NCBI GenBank assembly: GCA_016177735.1
Contig: JACOUS010000030.1
Span: 1-64,000 of the forward strand
Origin: Ignavibacteriales bacterium
Lineage (GTDB): Bacteria > Bacteroidota > Ignavibacteria > Ignavibacteriales > Melioribacteraceae
Length of the DNA: 64,000 nucleotides
Direction: 5' to 3'
In this document: positions 18,433-27,397 of the stretch, in pieces
How positions within the stretch are numbered: the first letter of the stretch is position 1
Layout: every line of letters begins with the position of its first letter
Translations under genes and position numbers: made by a program
Notes under the pieces: model-generated
Databases searched by the model: none
Told to the model about the DNA's origin: nothing
The model's input: the letters and a program-made list of their open reading frames with translations, nothing else

Positions 18433-19500
18433 ATGAAAGTAAAATCAGTTAAAAATTTTGGAATACAATTTAAAACTAACCGTCATAAAATGATAGGACA
18501 GGACGGCGCGTTTACAATTCCGATTAACAACGGTCTTCTCTGGTATTTTGGCGATACATTGATCGGAAAAAGAATTCCCGGCGAAAGTCTTTGGTATCCC
18601 GGCGGCAAACCCGTTGGACCAAAAGACATGAGCGGAATGGACGGCATAGAAAAAATGTTGAACAACACCGGACTTATCAGTACTAAGAATGTTGATGAAT
18701 CCGGTGCTGCCGATTTCAATTACATACTTGATGCTCAAGGAAATATTAAACAGTTAATTCCGCTTGGAAAAAATGAAGACCCGGATAGAGATCGAATCTG
18801 GTGTTTGCACGGCATCGTGCTGGATTCAAAAATCTATCTTTTCTTTATAAAGGTGGAAACGATAGAAGAAGGAATTTTCCCGGTTAATTTTAAAATCATC
18901 GGTTCGGGAATCGCAGTTGGAAATTCAGGAGACTGGAATTTTAAGAGAGTTACTTTTAACGGAAGCGATCTATTTTGGGGAGCAGAGCAGCCTCATTTCG
19001 CTTCCGCTGTTTTAAATATGGAAGGAGAGTATTTATATCTGTATGGGGTTTTGCAAGGCGAAGATAAAATTCAGCGCTGTTATCTTGCGCGGGTTAAGAA
19101 AGATGAAATTGTTCAACTCAATCGGTATGAATACCTTTCCGGTTTTAGCCCAACTTGGTCGAAACATATTGAAGATGCAATCCCGATTTTCGACGGGATG
19201 CCGAACGAGCAATCTGTTTCATTCAATAAATACTTGGGCAAATTTCTCGCGGTTCATTCGTATGATTTAAGCGGCAAAATTGTTGCACGCACTTCAGATA
19301 ATCCGTGGGGACAGTGGAGTGACTCAACAGAACTTTATCACGTAAAAATTAATCACCCGGCAGAACTGCCGTACCCGCAATTAATCTATGCCGGCAAAGA
19401 GCATCCGGCGTTATCCAAAAACAACGGACAAACTATTTACATAACTTTTGTCGAATTCGAGGAATACTATCCTCATTTAATTGAAGTTACGTTTGAATAA
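18433..19500 (+). CDS. Beta-propeller DUF4185/DUF5005-like protein without signal peptide
   Basis: The 355-aa protein resembles the propeller region of the protein encoded at 12060: QDGAFTIPINNGLLWYFGDTLIG here against GADGIYSIPIN...LFSDTFIG there, and similar C-terminal HPALSKNNGQTIYITF against HPSLSDNNSLLISY. No signal peptide or lipobox is present, so it should be cytoplasmic. GGAAGA lies close before the ATG. The fold suggests a relative of GH43/GH117 glycosidases or a phosphorylase-like enzyme acting on imported sugar; catalytic residues cannot be assigned by eye. Confidence 0.6.
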   Translation: MKVKSVKNFGIQFKTNRHKMIGQDGAFTIPINNGLLWYFGDTLIGKRIPGESLWYPGGKPVGPKDMSGMDGIEKMLNNTGLISTKNVDESGAADFNYILDAQGNIKQLIPLGKNEDPDRDRIWCLHGIVLDSKIYLFFIKVETIEEGIFPVNFKIIGSGIAVGNSGDWNFKRVTFNGSDLFWGAEQPHFASAVLNMEGEYLYLYGVLQGEDKIQRCYLARVKKDEIVQLNRYEYLSGFSPTWSKHIEDAIPIFDGMPNEQSVSFNKYLGKFLAVHSYDLSGKIVARTSDNPWGQWSDSTELYHVKINHPAELPYPQLIYAGKEHPALSKNNGQTIYITFVEFEEYYPHLIEVTFE

Positions 19501-19517
19501 AAATAAATACGAAAAAA

Positions 19518-20774
19518 ATGAAAAACTATTCTTCGATCATAATAATTTTTTTAATAATGATTTTTCCAACAGCCGGTTATATGCAAGAAAAAATAACAAG
19601 CACGGTGTTCGATGATTTTCTCGAAAGTATCAGCAAGACTGCCGATCAAAAACAAAAGACGGAATTAGCGGATGAGTTCTATAAAAAAATTTTCTCTTCG
19701 CAGTACCCGGTTTTTGAAAACGACACAACATACATTCTCTTTTATAAAGGGGACAAAGATTCGGTTGGCATTCTCGGTGACATGAACAATTGGACGGAAA
19801 CAAAATGGATGAAAAAAATTGAAGGCACTGATCTGTTTTATCTAAAAGGGAATGCGCCGGCAGATGCACGGTTCGAATACTGGCTCATGTTCGGCAAAAA
19901 CAGTATGTGGTCGGTAGATCCGCTAAATCCTTTTAAATCACTCAACGGTTTCGGCGAACTTTCGGAGCTTGCAATGCCCGGCTACAAAAGGCATCCGTAC
20001 TTCGATGAATATTTATACGGCAAAAAGGGAAGTGTTGAAAATTTGAAAGTGCATGAAATCGATTCAAAATTTTTGGGCTATGCACACACAATTCATGTTT
20101 ATCTTCCACCGGGTTATAATTCACAAAAAAAATATCCCGTTCTCTATCTTCAAGACGGAATCGATTATGTAGAATTTGCACAAGTGCCCTCAACGCTGAA
20201 TCAATTGCTACACGATAATAAAATCGAGCCGATGATTGCAGTGTTTGTAACTCCGCCGAATAGATTGAAGCCGGACACTCCAAGCAGAATGACGGAGTAC
20301 GGTTTGAACGGCAGCTACGTAAAATTTTTTACAGAAGAGTTGGTGCAGTTCATCGATAAAAATTACAGCACCATAAACGATAACAAAGCACGTCTCGCTG
20401 CCGGAGATTCTTTCGGCGGACTCATCTCTGCATATATTCCTTTTGCAAGTCCCGATGTTTTTGCCAACGGTTACAGCCAATCTGGTTATCAATCTTTTCA
20501 TAAAGATAAATTGATCAATTTCTACAAATCAGAAAAGAAGAAAGAGATAAAACTTTATATCGATATTGGAATTTATGAAGAAGTAGTCGGTGCATCTTTT
20601 CTGCCGAAAGACGAAACAAATTTTCTTGAAGCAAACAGACGCTTTAAAAAAGTTTTGGAAGAGAAAGGTTACGATTTCGTTTACAAAGAATATTCCGAAG
20701 GACATACGTGGGGCAATTGGAAAAGGCACTTGATAGATGCGTTAATTTATTTTTTCCCGAAGGATGAACGATGA
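19518..20774 (+). CDS. Secreted alpha/beta-hydrolase esterase (CE1/enterochelin-esterase-like)
   Basis: The 418-aa protein has a signal peptide (about 1-20), an N-terminal E-set/CBM48-like domain (about 55-160, GILGDMNNWTE) and a putative-esterase (PF00756-type) domain. The likely nucleophile is Ser298 in AAGDSFGG, with the catalytic His probably in EGHTWGNWKRH near residue 400. Relatives include feruloyl and acetyl-xylan esterases and siderophore esterases. In this cluster, removal of ester decorations from the glycan is the most natural role. Its stop overlaps the next start (ATGA). Confidence 0.82.
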   Translation: MKNYSSIIIIFLIMIFPTAGYMQEKITSTVFDDFLESISKTADQKQKTELADEFYKKIFSSQYPVFENDTTYILFYKGDKDSVGILGDMNNWTETKWMKKIEGTDLFYLKGNAPADARFEYWLMFGKNSMWSVDPLNPFKSLNGFGELSELAMPGYKRHPYFDEYLYGKKGSVENLKVHEIDSKFLGYAHTIHVYLPPGYNSQKKYPVLYLQDGIDYVEFAQVPSTLNQLLHDNKIEPMIAVFVTPPNRLKPDTPSRMTEYGLNGSYVKFFTEELVQFIDKNYSTINDNKARLAAGDSFGGLISAYIPFASPDVFANGYSQSGYQSFHKDKLINFYKSEKKKEIKLYIDIGIYEEVVGASFLPKDETNFLEANRRFKKVLEEKGYDFVYKEYSEGHTWGNWKRHLIDALIYFFPKDER

Positions 20775-21709
20775 GAATCGGAATTGATTTCGGCGGCACG
20801 AATGTGAAGTTCGGTTTGTTCGAAGAGAACGGAACGACGAACAAATTTTCGGTGAAGAAACTTGTCGAGTTAAAAAGCTCCAATAATTTGTTGCTGTTCA
20901 ATCTGCTTGAAGAAACAAAAAAGTTTATAGGCGATGAAAAGATTTCATGTGGAGGATTATCAATAAAAGGCTTGGTTAACCGCAAAACCGGCGCGTTGAT
21001 AAATGATATTGGAGCTGCAAACGAATTTGCCGGAGTGAATCTTCAAAAAATATTTTCGGAAAAATTAAGCACTCCGTTTGTAATTGATAACGATGCGCGT
21101 GCGTATGCATTCGGCGAATGGAGATTCGGTACCGGAAGAAATTTTGATTCTGTAATTGTAATGACACTCGGCACCGGTGTCGGTTGTGCCGCTGTGATCG
21201 ATGGGAAATTATTCGGCTCGGAAAATCCAACGAGCGGCGTTCTCGGCGGGCATATCAGCATTGATCGGAACGGTGATGAATGCGCGTGCGGCAGCAGAGG
21301 CTGTTTGGAATTGTACTGCTCTGCTTCGGCTTTCGAGAAAAAAGTATTAAACACATTTCCTGAACTGAACGAAAAAGAAACTCCTTTAAAAATATTTTTT
21401 GATGAGTCGGAAAAAAATTCGGAGTACAAAATATTATTGGAAGAATTTCGCGAGAATCTCGCAATTGGAATTATCAATATTATTCATGCTTACGGAATAG
21501 ATAAAATAATTTTGGGCGGAGGATTGATGAAAAGTCACGAAAAAATAATTCCCGGTTTGATAGAAATTGTTCGAAGAAGAGCATGGACGGTTCCGAAAGG
21601 AAACGTAGAAATTTTACCGGCACAATTGGAAGACAAAGCCGCGTGTATCGGTGCGGCATTTTTAGATAGATCATCATTCACATATTCAAGGAATATTAAT
21701 GAAAGGTAA
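20771..21709 (+). CDS. ROK-family sugar kinase
   Basis: The 312-aa protein starts with the ATP-binding DFGGTN motif. It carries the catalytic-Asp region VIDNDARAYAFGEW, the GTGVGC phosphate loop and the ROK zinc motif CACGSRGCLE. Cytoplasmic ROK kinases phosphorylate glucose, mannose, fructose or amino sugars at the expense of ATP. Its place directly before a mannose-6-phosphate-isomerase-like gene favours mannose or a related hexose. No HTH domain is present, so it is a kinase rather than a ROK repressor. Confidence 0.9.
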   Translation: MRIGIDFGGTNVKFGLFEENGTTNKFSVKKLVELKSSNNLLLFNLLEETKKFIGDEKISCGGLSIKGLVNRKTGALINDIGAANEFAGVNLQKIFSEKLSTPFVIDNDARAYAFGEWRFGTGRNFDSVIVMTLGTGVGCAAVIDGKLFGSENPTSGVLGGHISIDRNGDECACGSRGCLELYCSASAFEKKVLNTFPELNEKETPLKIFFDESEKNSEYKILLEEFRENLAIGIINIIHAYGIDKIILGGGLMKSHEKIIPGLIEIVRRRAWTVPKGNVEILPAQLEDKAACIGAAFLDRSSFTYSRNINER

Positions 21710-23549
21710 CGACATAATGGCTGCGAGCCCTTTTCAAGCACCTCTACCAAAGGAACACGATGTGTACCCGAAAGGACTTTATGAAGTATTGCCAGCTTTC
21801 AGCATCGAAGCAGAAAAAATTGAAAAAGGTTACGATAAACTGACCGAACACATTGTTTCTAATATCAATAATGGTTTACGCGTTTTAGTTATCGATGGTT
21901 TTCCCGGAGTGAATTGGAACAATCTAATCACCGGCGTCCGGAATAAATTGATAGAGAAGAAAATTGATGCAGAAATTATCCGCTTCGAAAAATGTTTGCG
22001 CACGGCAGATGAAATCAATAAAGATCTCGAACCTTTTCTCGGCGGCGATGATAGAATTTTCGGGACACATTATCCGTTCGGTCCGGAAGTTTTTTTCGAT
22101 ACAAAAAAAGCTGCTGATTTAAGAATTGAATCTGCAATCAAACGCGGCGATAAATCCGGCAAACTTACAATCATTGCCGGCACCGGCGCATCGTTGATCG
22201 AATTGCGGGATGAGTTGTGGTACGTTGATATCCCGAAAGATACTGTTCAGGATATGTTCCGTGACGGAAAAGCAAACAACACCGGTTATACAACAAATGA
22301 CTTCGAAGAATTTTATAAACGATCTTATTTTATTGAATGGCCCGCATTCAATCGTCAGAAAAAAAGAATTCTAAATGACATTTCATTATTTATCGACGGA
22401 CAGAATGACGACAACCCGGCGTTTATCGGCGGCGGTGAATTTAGAAATGCTTTGAATGAATTATCTCGATCACCGTTCAGAGTTCGACCGTGGTTTTTCC
22501 CCGGTCCGTGGGGCGGGCAATATATGAAATGGCATATGAACCTCGACAAAGAGAAACCGAATTATGCATGGTCGTTCGAATTGATTGTGCCGGAGAACGG
22601 AGTGATATTCCAAAGCGGCGGTGAATTTCTCGAATGTTCGTTCGACTTTGTGATGTTTGCGAACAACAAAAATATTCTCGGTGAACAAGCAGCAAGCCAG
22701 TTCAAGTATGAATGGCCCATTCGTTTCGATTATCTTGATACAATTGACGGCGGCAGTTTATCAACACAAGTTCATCCGCGCCCGGATTACATCAAAAAAG
22801 AATTCGGCGAAACTTACACGCAAGATGAAACTTACTACATCGTTAATTCAAAACCGGATTCGAGAGTTTACATCGGACTTCAGGAAGACTGCAATGTTGA
22901 TGAATTCAAAAAAGTATTACTGAAATCTGCCGAAGAAGAAAAGGAAGTTAATATCGAAAAATATGTGAACAGCGAACCGAGCAAGCCGCACGATCTATTC
23001 TGCGTTCCGAACGGAACAGTTCATTGCAGCGGCGCCGGAAATTTAGTTCTTGAAATCAGTGCAACTCCGTACATCTTTACTTTTAAAATTTATGATTATT
23101 TGAGAAGAGACCTCGAAGGGAAATTGCGGCCTATAAACATAGAACGCGGTTTTGCAAACATTCGCGGCGAAAGAAAAAGCAAATGGGTGAAAGAAAATTT
23201 ACTTGCCAAACCAAAACTTGTTGATTCGGGAAGCGATTGGAAACTCTTTGAACTGTACGATAAGCCGTTTACGTTTTACAAAATTCTGCGGGTAGAATTT
23301 GAAACGAGTTACACGTTAAACACTAACGGCAAAGGTTATGCGATTAATCTTGTTGAAGGAGAAACGATTGATATTGTTTCGGCAAAAGGAAGAAAGACTT
23401 CGCTGGCATATATCGAAACGATGTTGATTCCGTCTGCGGCAGAACAAGTTACGTTTATCAATACCGGCAAAAAATCTTGCAAGCTTGTTCTTGTTCATGT
23501 AAAACCTGAAGTAGGAATTTCACTGCCGGTAAACGACCCGAACGATTAA
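21699..23549 (+). CDS. Mannose-6-phosphate isomerase-like protein fused to a degenerate kinase-like domain
   Basis: Of 616 aa, the C-terminal half resembles class I (cupin) phosphomannose isomerase, with metal-site elements STQVHPRPDY and PNGTVHCSGAGNLVLEIS. The N-terminal ~270 residues look like a uridine-kinase/P-loop fold (VLVIDGFPGVNWNN, later GTHYPFGPEVFF), but the Walker A lysine and serine/threonine are missing, so phosphate binding is doubtful. The ATG at 21699 overlaps the kinase gene by 11 bp and has AAGGA upstream; a second ATG at 21717 is also possible. Expected role: mannose-6-P to fructose-6-P, completing the pathway begun by the ROK kinase. Confidence 0.75.
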   Translation: MKGNDIMAASPFQAPLPKEHDVYPKGLYEVLPAFSIEAEKIEKGYDKLTEHIVSNINNGLRVLVIDGFPGVNWNNLITGVRNKLIEKKIDAEIIRFEKCLRTADEINKDLEPFLGGDDRIFGTHYPFGPEVFFDTKKAADLRIESAIKRGDKSGKLTIIAGTGASLIELRDELWYVDIPKDTVQDMFRDGKANNTGYTTNDFEEFYKRSYFIEWPAFNRQKKRILNDISLFIDGQNDDNPAFIGGGEFRNALNELSRSPFRVRPWFFPGPWGGQYMKWHMNLDKEKPNYAWSFELIVPENGVIFQSGGEFLECSFDFVMFANNKNILGEQAASQFKYEWPIRFDYLDTIDGGSLSTQVHPRPDYIKKEFGETYTQDETYYIVNSKPDSRVYIGLQEDCNVDEFKKVLLKSAEEEKEVNIEKYVNSEPSKPHDLFCVPNGTVHCSGAGNLVLEISATPYIFTFKIYDYLRRDLEGKLRPINIERGFANIRGERKSKWVKENLLAKPKLVDSGSDWKLFELYDKPFTFYKILRVEFETSYTLNTNGKGYAINLVEGETIDIVSAKGRKTSLAYIETMLIPSAAEQVTFINTGKKSCKLVLVHVKPEVGISLPVNDPND

Positions 23550-23566
23550 TAAAAGAGAATTCAATA

Positions 23567-24655
23567 ATGGCTGAAATAATTTTTAAAAATGTATGTAAAT
23601 CATACGACGGGAAAACAAAAGTTGTTGATGATTTTTCTCTAACAATAGGCGATAAAGAGTTTGTAGTTTTTGTCGGACCTTCGGGATGCGGCAAATCAAC
23701 AACATTGAGAATGATTGCCGGCTTAGAAGAAATTAACGGCGGAGAAATTTTTATCGACGGAAAACTTGTGAATGATGTTCCGCCGAAAGACCGCGACATC
23801 GCAATGGTCTTTCAAAATTATGCTCTTTATCCGCACATGTCTGTTTTTGAAAATCTTGCTTTTGGTTTGAAGCTCAGAAAATTTGAAAAAGAAGAAATTA
23901 GAAGAAGAGTAAACGAAGCGGCGGCAATTCTCGGTATCGAAGGAATGCTCGGGCGCAAACCGAAAGAACTTTCGGGCGGACAGAAACAGCGTGTTGCGCT
24001 CGGTCGTGCAATTGTCCGCAATCCCAAAGTTTTCCTTTTCGATGAACCGCTCAGTAATCTCGATGCCAAATTGCGCGTGCAGATGCGTACAGAAATTTCG
24101 AAGCTTCACAAAAATCTTAATACAACGATGATTTATGTTACACACGATCAAGTTGAGGCGATGACGATGGCAGATAGAATCGTTTTGATGAAAGACGGAA
24201 TAATTCAACAAGTTGATACGCCGATGAGCATTTACCGCAATCCGGTAAACAAATTTGTTGCCGGGTTTATAGGAAGCCCGGCAATGAATTTTATCGAAGG
24301 GAAACTGATCGAAAAAAATATTTTTGTTTCGAACGATGAAAAGATAAAAATAGAATTGAAAAATAAAATTGATACATCCGTTGATAAAAATATTATGCTT
24401 GGTATCAGACCCGAAGATATCAAAATAACATCTGCACAAAAATCCGACGGAGATCTAACAGCGAATGTGGAATTGTTTGAACCGCTTGGCAGTGAAGCGC
24501 TGATTCATTTTGTAATCGGCAATAATAAACTTGTCGGCAGATCTTTTTCGAGTGAAAATTTTAAATACAATCAAACGGTAAATATTTTTTTAGAGATGGA
24601 TAAAATTCACTTATTCAACAGCACAAACGGCAAGACACTTTCACAAAACAAATAA
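23567..24655 (+). CDS. Sugar ABC transporter ATP-binding protein, MalK/UgpC type
   Basis: The 362-aa protein has Walker A GPSGCGKST, Q-loop, signature LSGGQKQRVALGRA, Walker B VFLFDEPLSNLDA and the switch His in YVTHDQ. A C-terminal TOBE/OB regulatory domain (about 240-355) is typical of MalK-like ATPases. It should energise the permeases encoded at 4547 and 5437. The gene is ~17 kb from them but in the same co-directional cluster. MalK-type ATPases may also serve several transporters. Confidence 0.93.
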   Translation: MAEIIFKNVCKSYDGKTKVVDDFSLTIGDKEFVVFVGPSGCGKSTTLRMIAGLEEINGGEIFIDGKLVNDVPPKDRDIAMVFQNYALYPHMSVFENLAFGLKLRKFEKEEIRRRVNEAAAILGIEGMLGRKPKELSGGQKQRVALGRAIVRNPKVFLFDEPLSNLDAKLRVQMRTEISKLHKNLNTTMIYVTHDQVEAMTMADRIVLMKDGIIQQVDTPMSIYRNPVNKFVAGFIGSPAMNFIEGKLIEKNIFVSNDEKIKIELKNKIDTSVDKNIMLGIRPEDIKITSAQKSDGDLTANVELFEPLGSEALIHFVIGNNKLVGRSFSSENFKYNQTVNIFLEMDKIHLFNSTNGKTLSQNK

Positions 24656-24663
24656 GAATTAAC

Positions 24664-27312
24664 ATGGATATAAAAGAAATATTGGTTCTTCACCACAGCC
24701 ATCTCGATGTTGGCTATACACACACTCAGCCGATTGTTTGGGAATTGCAGCGCGAATTTATCGATCATGCACTCGAACTTTTGGATGAAACAAAAGACTG
24801 GGGCAATTATGCCGCGCCGAAATGGACGATTGAAGTTACTGCGCAAGTTATGAAGTGGCTTGAAACCGCCGGCGAAGAAAAAATTAATAAGCTGAAATCT
24901 TACATCGTGAAAAAGAGAATTGGAATTTCCGGATTTGAATTTAACACAACTCCTTTGTGCAGTGCCGAGCAATTGATAAAGCATGTTGAAAAAGTTAAAC
25001 GGCTCGGGGAAATTTTTGACGTAGAAATAAAAACCGTGAACCAGCACGATGTAAACGGAATTCCGTGGAGCGCGGTTGATATTTTACTTGATGCCGGTAT
25101 CGAATTGCTAATCATGGCGGTTAATATTCATCTCGGCGGACCTATTGAAAAACGTCCATCGGTTTTTAGATGGAAGGGACCATCCGGCAGAGAAATTTTT
25201 GTGATGAACGGTGCGCATTACACAATGTTCGATCAGCTTCTTTACACGTGGGAAAATAGTATCGATAGAATGAAAGAAGGATTGGATAAATATCTTGAGC
25301 ATCTCCGAAGTATGAATTACAAACATGATTTTATTTATCTCACAACTGCCGCCGCACCGGTATGCTGGGACAATTCTCCGCCGAGTATCGATGCTGCAAA
25401 ACTTATTGGCGAATGGAATGACCGCGGGTTGGAGCCGGTTATTCGTTACATCACTCCGAATGAACTATTGGAAAAAATTAAATCATGTCCGGTTGATGAA
25501 TATGAAATACGCACCGGCGATTGGACGGACTACTGGAATTTCGGATGTGCGAGTACGGCAGAAGTTACAAAAATAAATACCGCGGCAAAGCAGAAACTTT
25601 TTAAAGCCGATATGCTGAATGCTTTTTCCGGCATAGTTAAAAAATATTATTTCGATCTCGCAGAAAAAACTTGGCGGCACATCAACTTGTTCGATGAACA
25701 CACGTGGGGTTCGTTCAACTCGATGGATGCCGATAATATTTTTTCGAAAACTCAATTCAATATCAAAGACAACGATGCATTTGTTGCCAACGAGACGGCA
25801 GAATATCTTTTGGTCGATCAACTTGAAGAATTTACTGGGAACCCGAAATCTGCAGAGAGCCAGCAAGGGATTGCGGTAATAAATATGAGCGGTATGCCGA
25901 AGAAAGAATTTGTACGTATTCCCGATTGGTGGAAACTTGACGGCAAACGTTTGCGTACTTCTCGTTTCGGATGGGACACACGGTACAATCAAACTGCAAA
26001 TGCGCCTTTGTGCGGACCGGTTGAAGTTGATCCGTACTCGTATAAATTTATTCGCTTTAATGAATTGCCCGAAGGCGTACCGATTGATTCGCTGCAAGAC
26101 GGAGAAATCTCTTCGGAAAAATCTGCAAGAAGATTAAACACGCTCGAAAAAACTCAAGAAGTGACTGCAACAAAATTTATCGAGTCGGATTTTTATAGAA
26201 TTGAATTCAACCCGGACAATTGTAGAATCGTACGCGTGTTTGATAAAATCAACAAACGTGAATTGCTCGATGCAAAAAGCGATTATACTTTTTTCCAATT
26301 TGTCCGCGAGCGAACCGATCCTTTGTTCAAAGAAGAGAGACGCGCTTACTATGCACGCGAACTTGAAAAAGAACAGTATGATATTTCATGCTGGAACACC
26401 GAATGGGAAAAAATTATTGAAACAGCCTCGCGTCCGCTCGGTTATGAAATAGAGAAGACTGCAGAAGGAATTTCGTTAACACTTTCTTTTGAAGCGCCGG
26501 GAGTAAAAAGTTTCAAGCAGAAAATTCTTCTGCACGCTTTCAAACCCTTGATTTCGTTGAAGACTTCATTTTATAAAGAAGAAATCAGAACTCCCGAATC
26601 GATCTATTTTGTTTTTCCGCTCAAGCTTGAAAAAAAATGGGAATGTAATTTTGATACAGCCGGCATTCCAACCGAACTCGATACCGAACAATTGAGCGGT
26701 GCGAGCAGAGATTGGTTCACTGTTGAATCGTATGCTTCTCTTTATAATGATAATTACGGTGCTGTGTTATTTTGTCCCGATGCACCGATGATTCAAGCCG
26801 GTGATTTTAATTTTGGAAAGAGAAGCAAACGGATTGAAAGAAACGAAAACCCGCTTCTGCTTGCGTGGGCAATGAATAATTATTGGGACACAAATTTTCG
26901 TCCGGCACAACCGGGATTTATCGAACTCGAATATCATCTCACAACATTTCATGAATTCAATTCTGCTTCGATAAAAAAAGAAGCGGATTCGATGAAAGTA
27001 AAAACAGAAGTTCATCCGGCTATTTCGATTCCGGCATCTCGGCAAGGAAAATTTTTCGAACTCGATAATGATTCGGTTCACGTGCTTCATGTTAAAAAAT
27101 CCGTTGTTGATGAAGCGGTTATATTCAGGCTTATTAATTATTCCGAAAAAAATATCACGGCTGCGCTTTCTCTTTACAATAAAAATTTTATAAAAGCAGA
27201 AAAGATCGATGTGCTTGAAGAACCGCAGAACGAGTTATCGATAGTGAATAACAAAGTAAAGCTAAATCTTGCAAGCCGGAAGATTGAATCAATAAAACTA
27301 TATTATAGTTGA
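24664..27312 (+). CDS. Cytoplasmic GH38-type glycosidase (alpha-mannosidase-like)
   Basis: The 882-aa protein has no signal peptide. The motif His13-Leu-Asp15 (HSHLDVGYTH) matches the GH38 zinc site. Asp129 (NQHDVNGIPW) is the candidate nucleophile and a later His in DEHTWGSFNSM the further zinc ligand. The C-terminal half is the expected beta-sandwich. It resembles the exported enzyme encoded at 14027 but lacks its N-terminal domain and export signal. It probably cleaves imported oligosaccharides to hexoses for the ROK kinase. The family also contains divergent DUF5054-like members, so substrate is uncertain. It is the last gene of the cluster. Confidence 0.78.
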   Translation: MDIKEILVLHHSHLDVGYTHTQPIVWELQREFIDHALELLDETKDWGNYAAPKWTIEVTAQVMKWLETAGEEKINKLKSYIVKKRIGISGFEFNTTPLCSAEQLIKHVEKVKRLGEIFDVEIKTVNQHDVNGIPWSAVDILLDAGIELLIMAVNIHLGGPIEKRPSVFRWKGPSGREIFVMNGAHYTMFDQLLYTWENSIDRMKEGLDKYLEHLRSMNYKHDFIYLTTAAAPVCWDNSPPSIDAAKLIGEWNDRGLEPVIRYITPNELLEKIKSCPVDEYEIRTGDWTDYWNFGCASTAEVTKINTAAKQKLFKADMLNAFSGIVKKYYFDLAEKTWRHINLFDEHTWGSFNSMDADNIFSKTQFNIKDNDAFVANETAEYLLVDQLEEFTGNPKSAESQQGIAVINMSGMPKKEFVRIPDWWKLDGKRLRTSRFGWDTRYNQTANAPLCGPVEVDPYSYKFIRFNELPEGVPIDSLQDGEISSEKSARRLNTLEKTQEVTATKFIESDFYRIEFNPDNCRIVRVFDKINKRELLDAKSDYTFFQFVRERTDPLFKEERRAYYARELEKEQYDISCWNTEWEKIIETASRPLGYEIEKTAEGISLTLSFEAPGVKSFKQKILLHAFKPLISLKTSFYKEEIRTPESIYFVFPLKLEKKWECNFDTAGIPTELDTEQLSGASRDWFTVESYASLYNDNYGAVLFCPDAPMIQAGDFNFGKRSKRIERNENPLLLAWAMNNYWDTNFRPAQPGFIELEYHLTTFHEFNSASIKKEADSMKVKTEVHPAISIPASRQGKFFELDNDSVHVLHVKKSVVDEAVIFRLINYSEKNITAALSLYNKNFIKAEKIDVLEEPQNELSIVNNKVKLNLASRKIESIKLYYS

Positions 27313-27351
27313 TTTGAATAGCCGCGCAATTTTTAATAGAAAGGTATAAAC

Positions 27352-27380
27352 TTGCTTGTGTTTTCTCAAAGATTTATGTT
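27352..27380 (+). promoter_or_regulatory. Possible promoter of the Mut7-C gene
   Basis: TTGCTT (27352-27357), 17 bp, TATGTT (27375-27380). The predicted start near 27387 would leave a very short leader. The match is partial, and the spacing is the same as at the other promoters in the window. Confidence 0.3.
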
Positions 27381-27397
27381 GAAGCGGAAAGAAATCT

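Noticed and set aside
23723-24439. 238-aa minus-strand open frame
   Set aside because: It lies wholly inside the MalK-like ATPase gene and has the biased composition of an antisense shadow.
25483-26097. 204-aa minus-strand open frame
   Set aside because: It is a shadow inside the cytoplasmic GH38-type gene.
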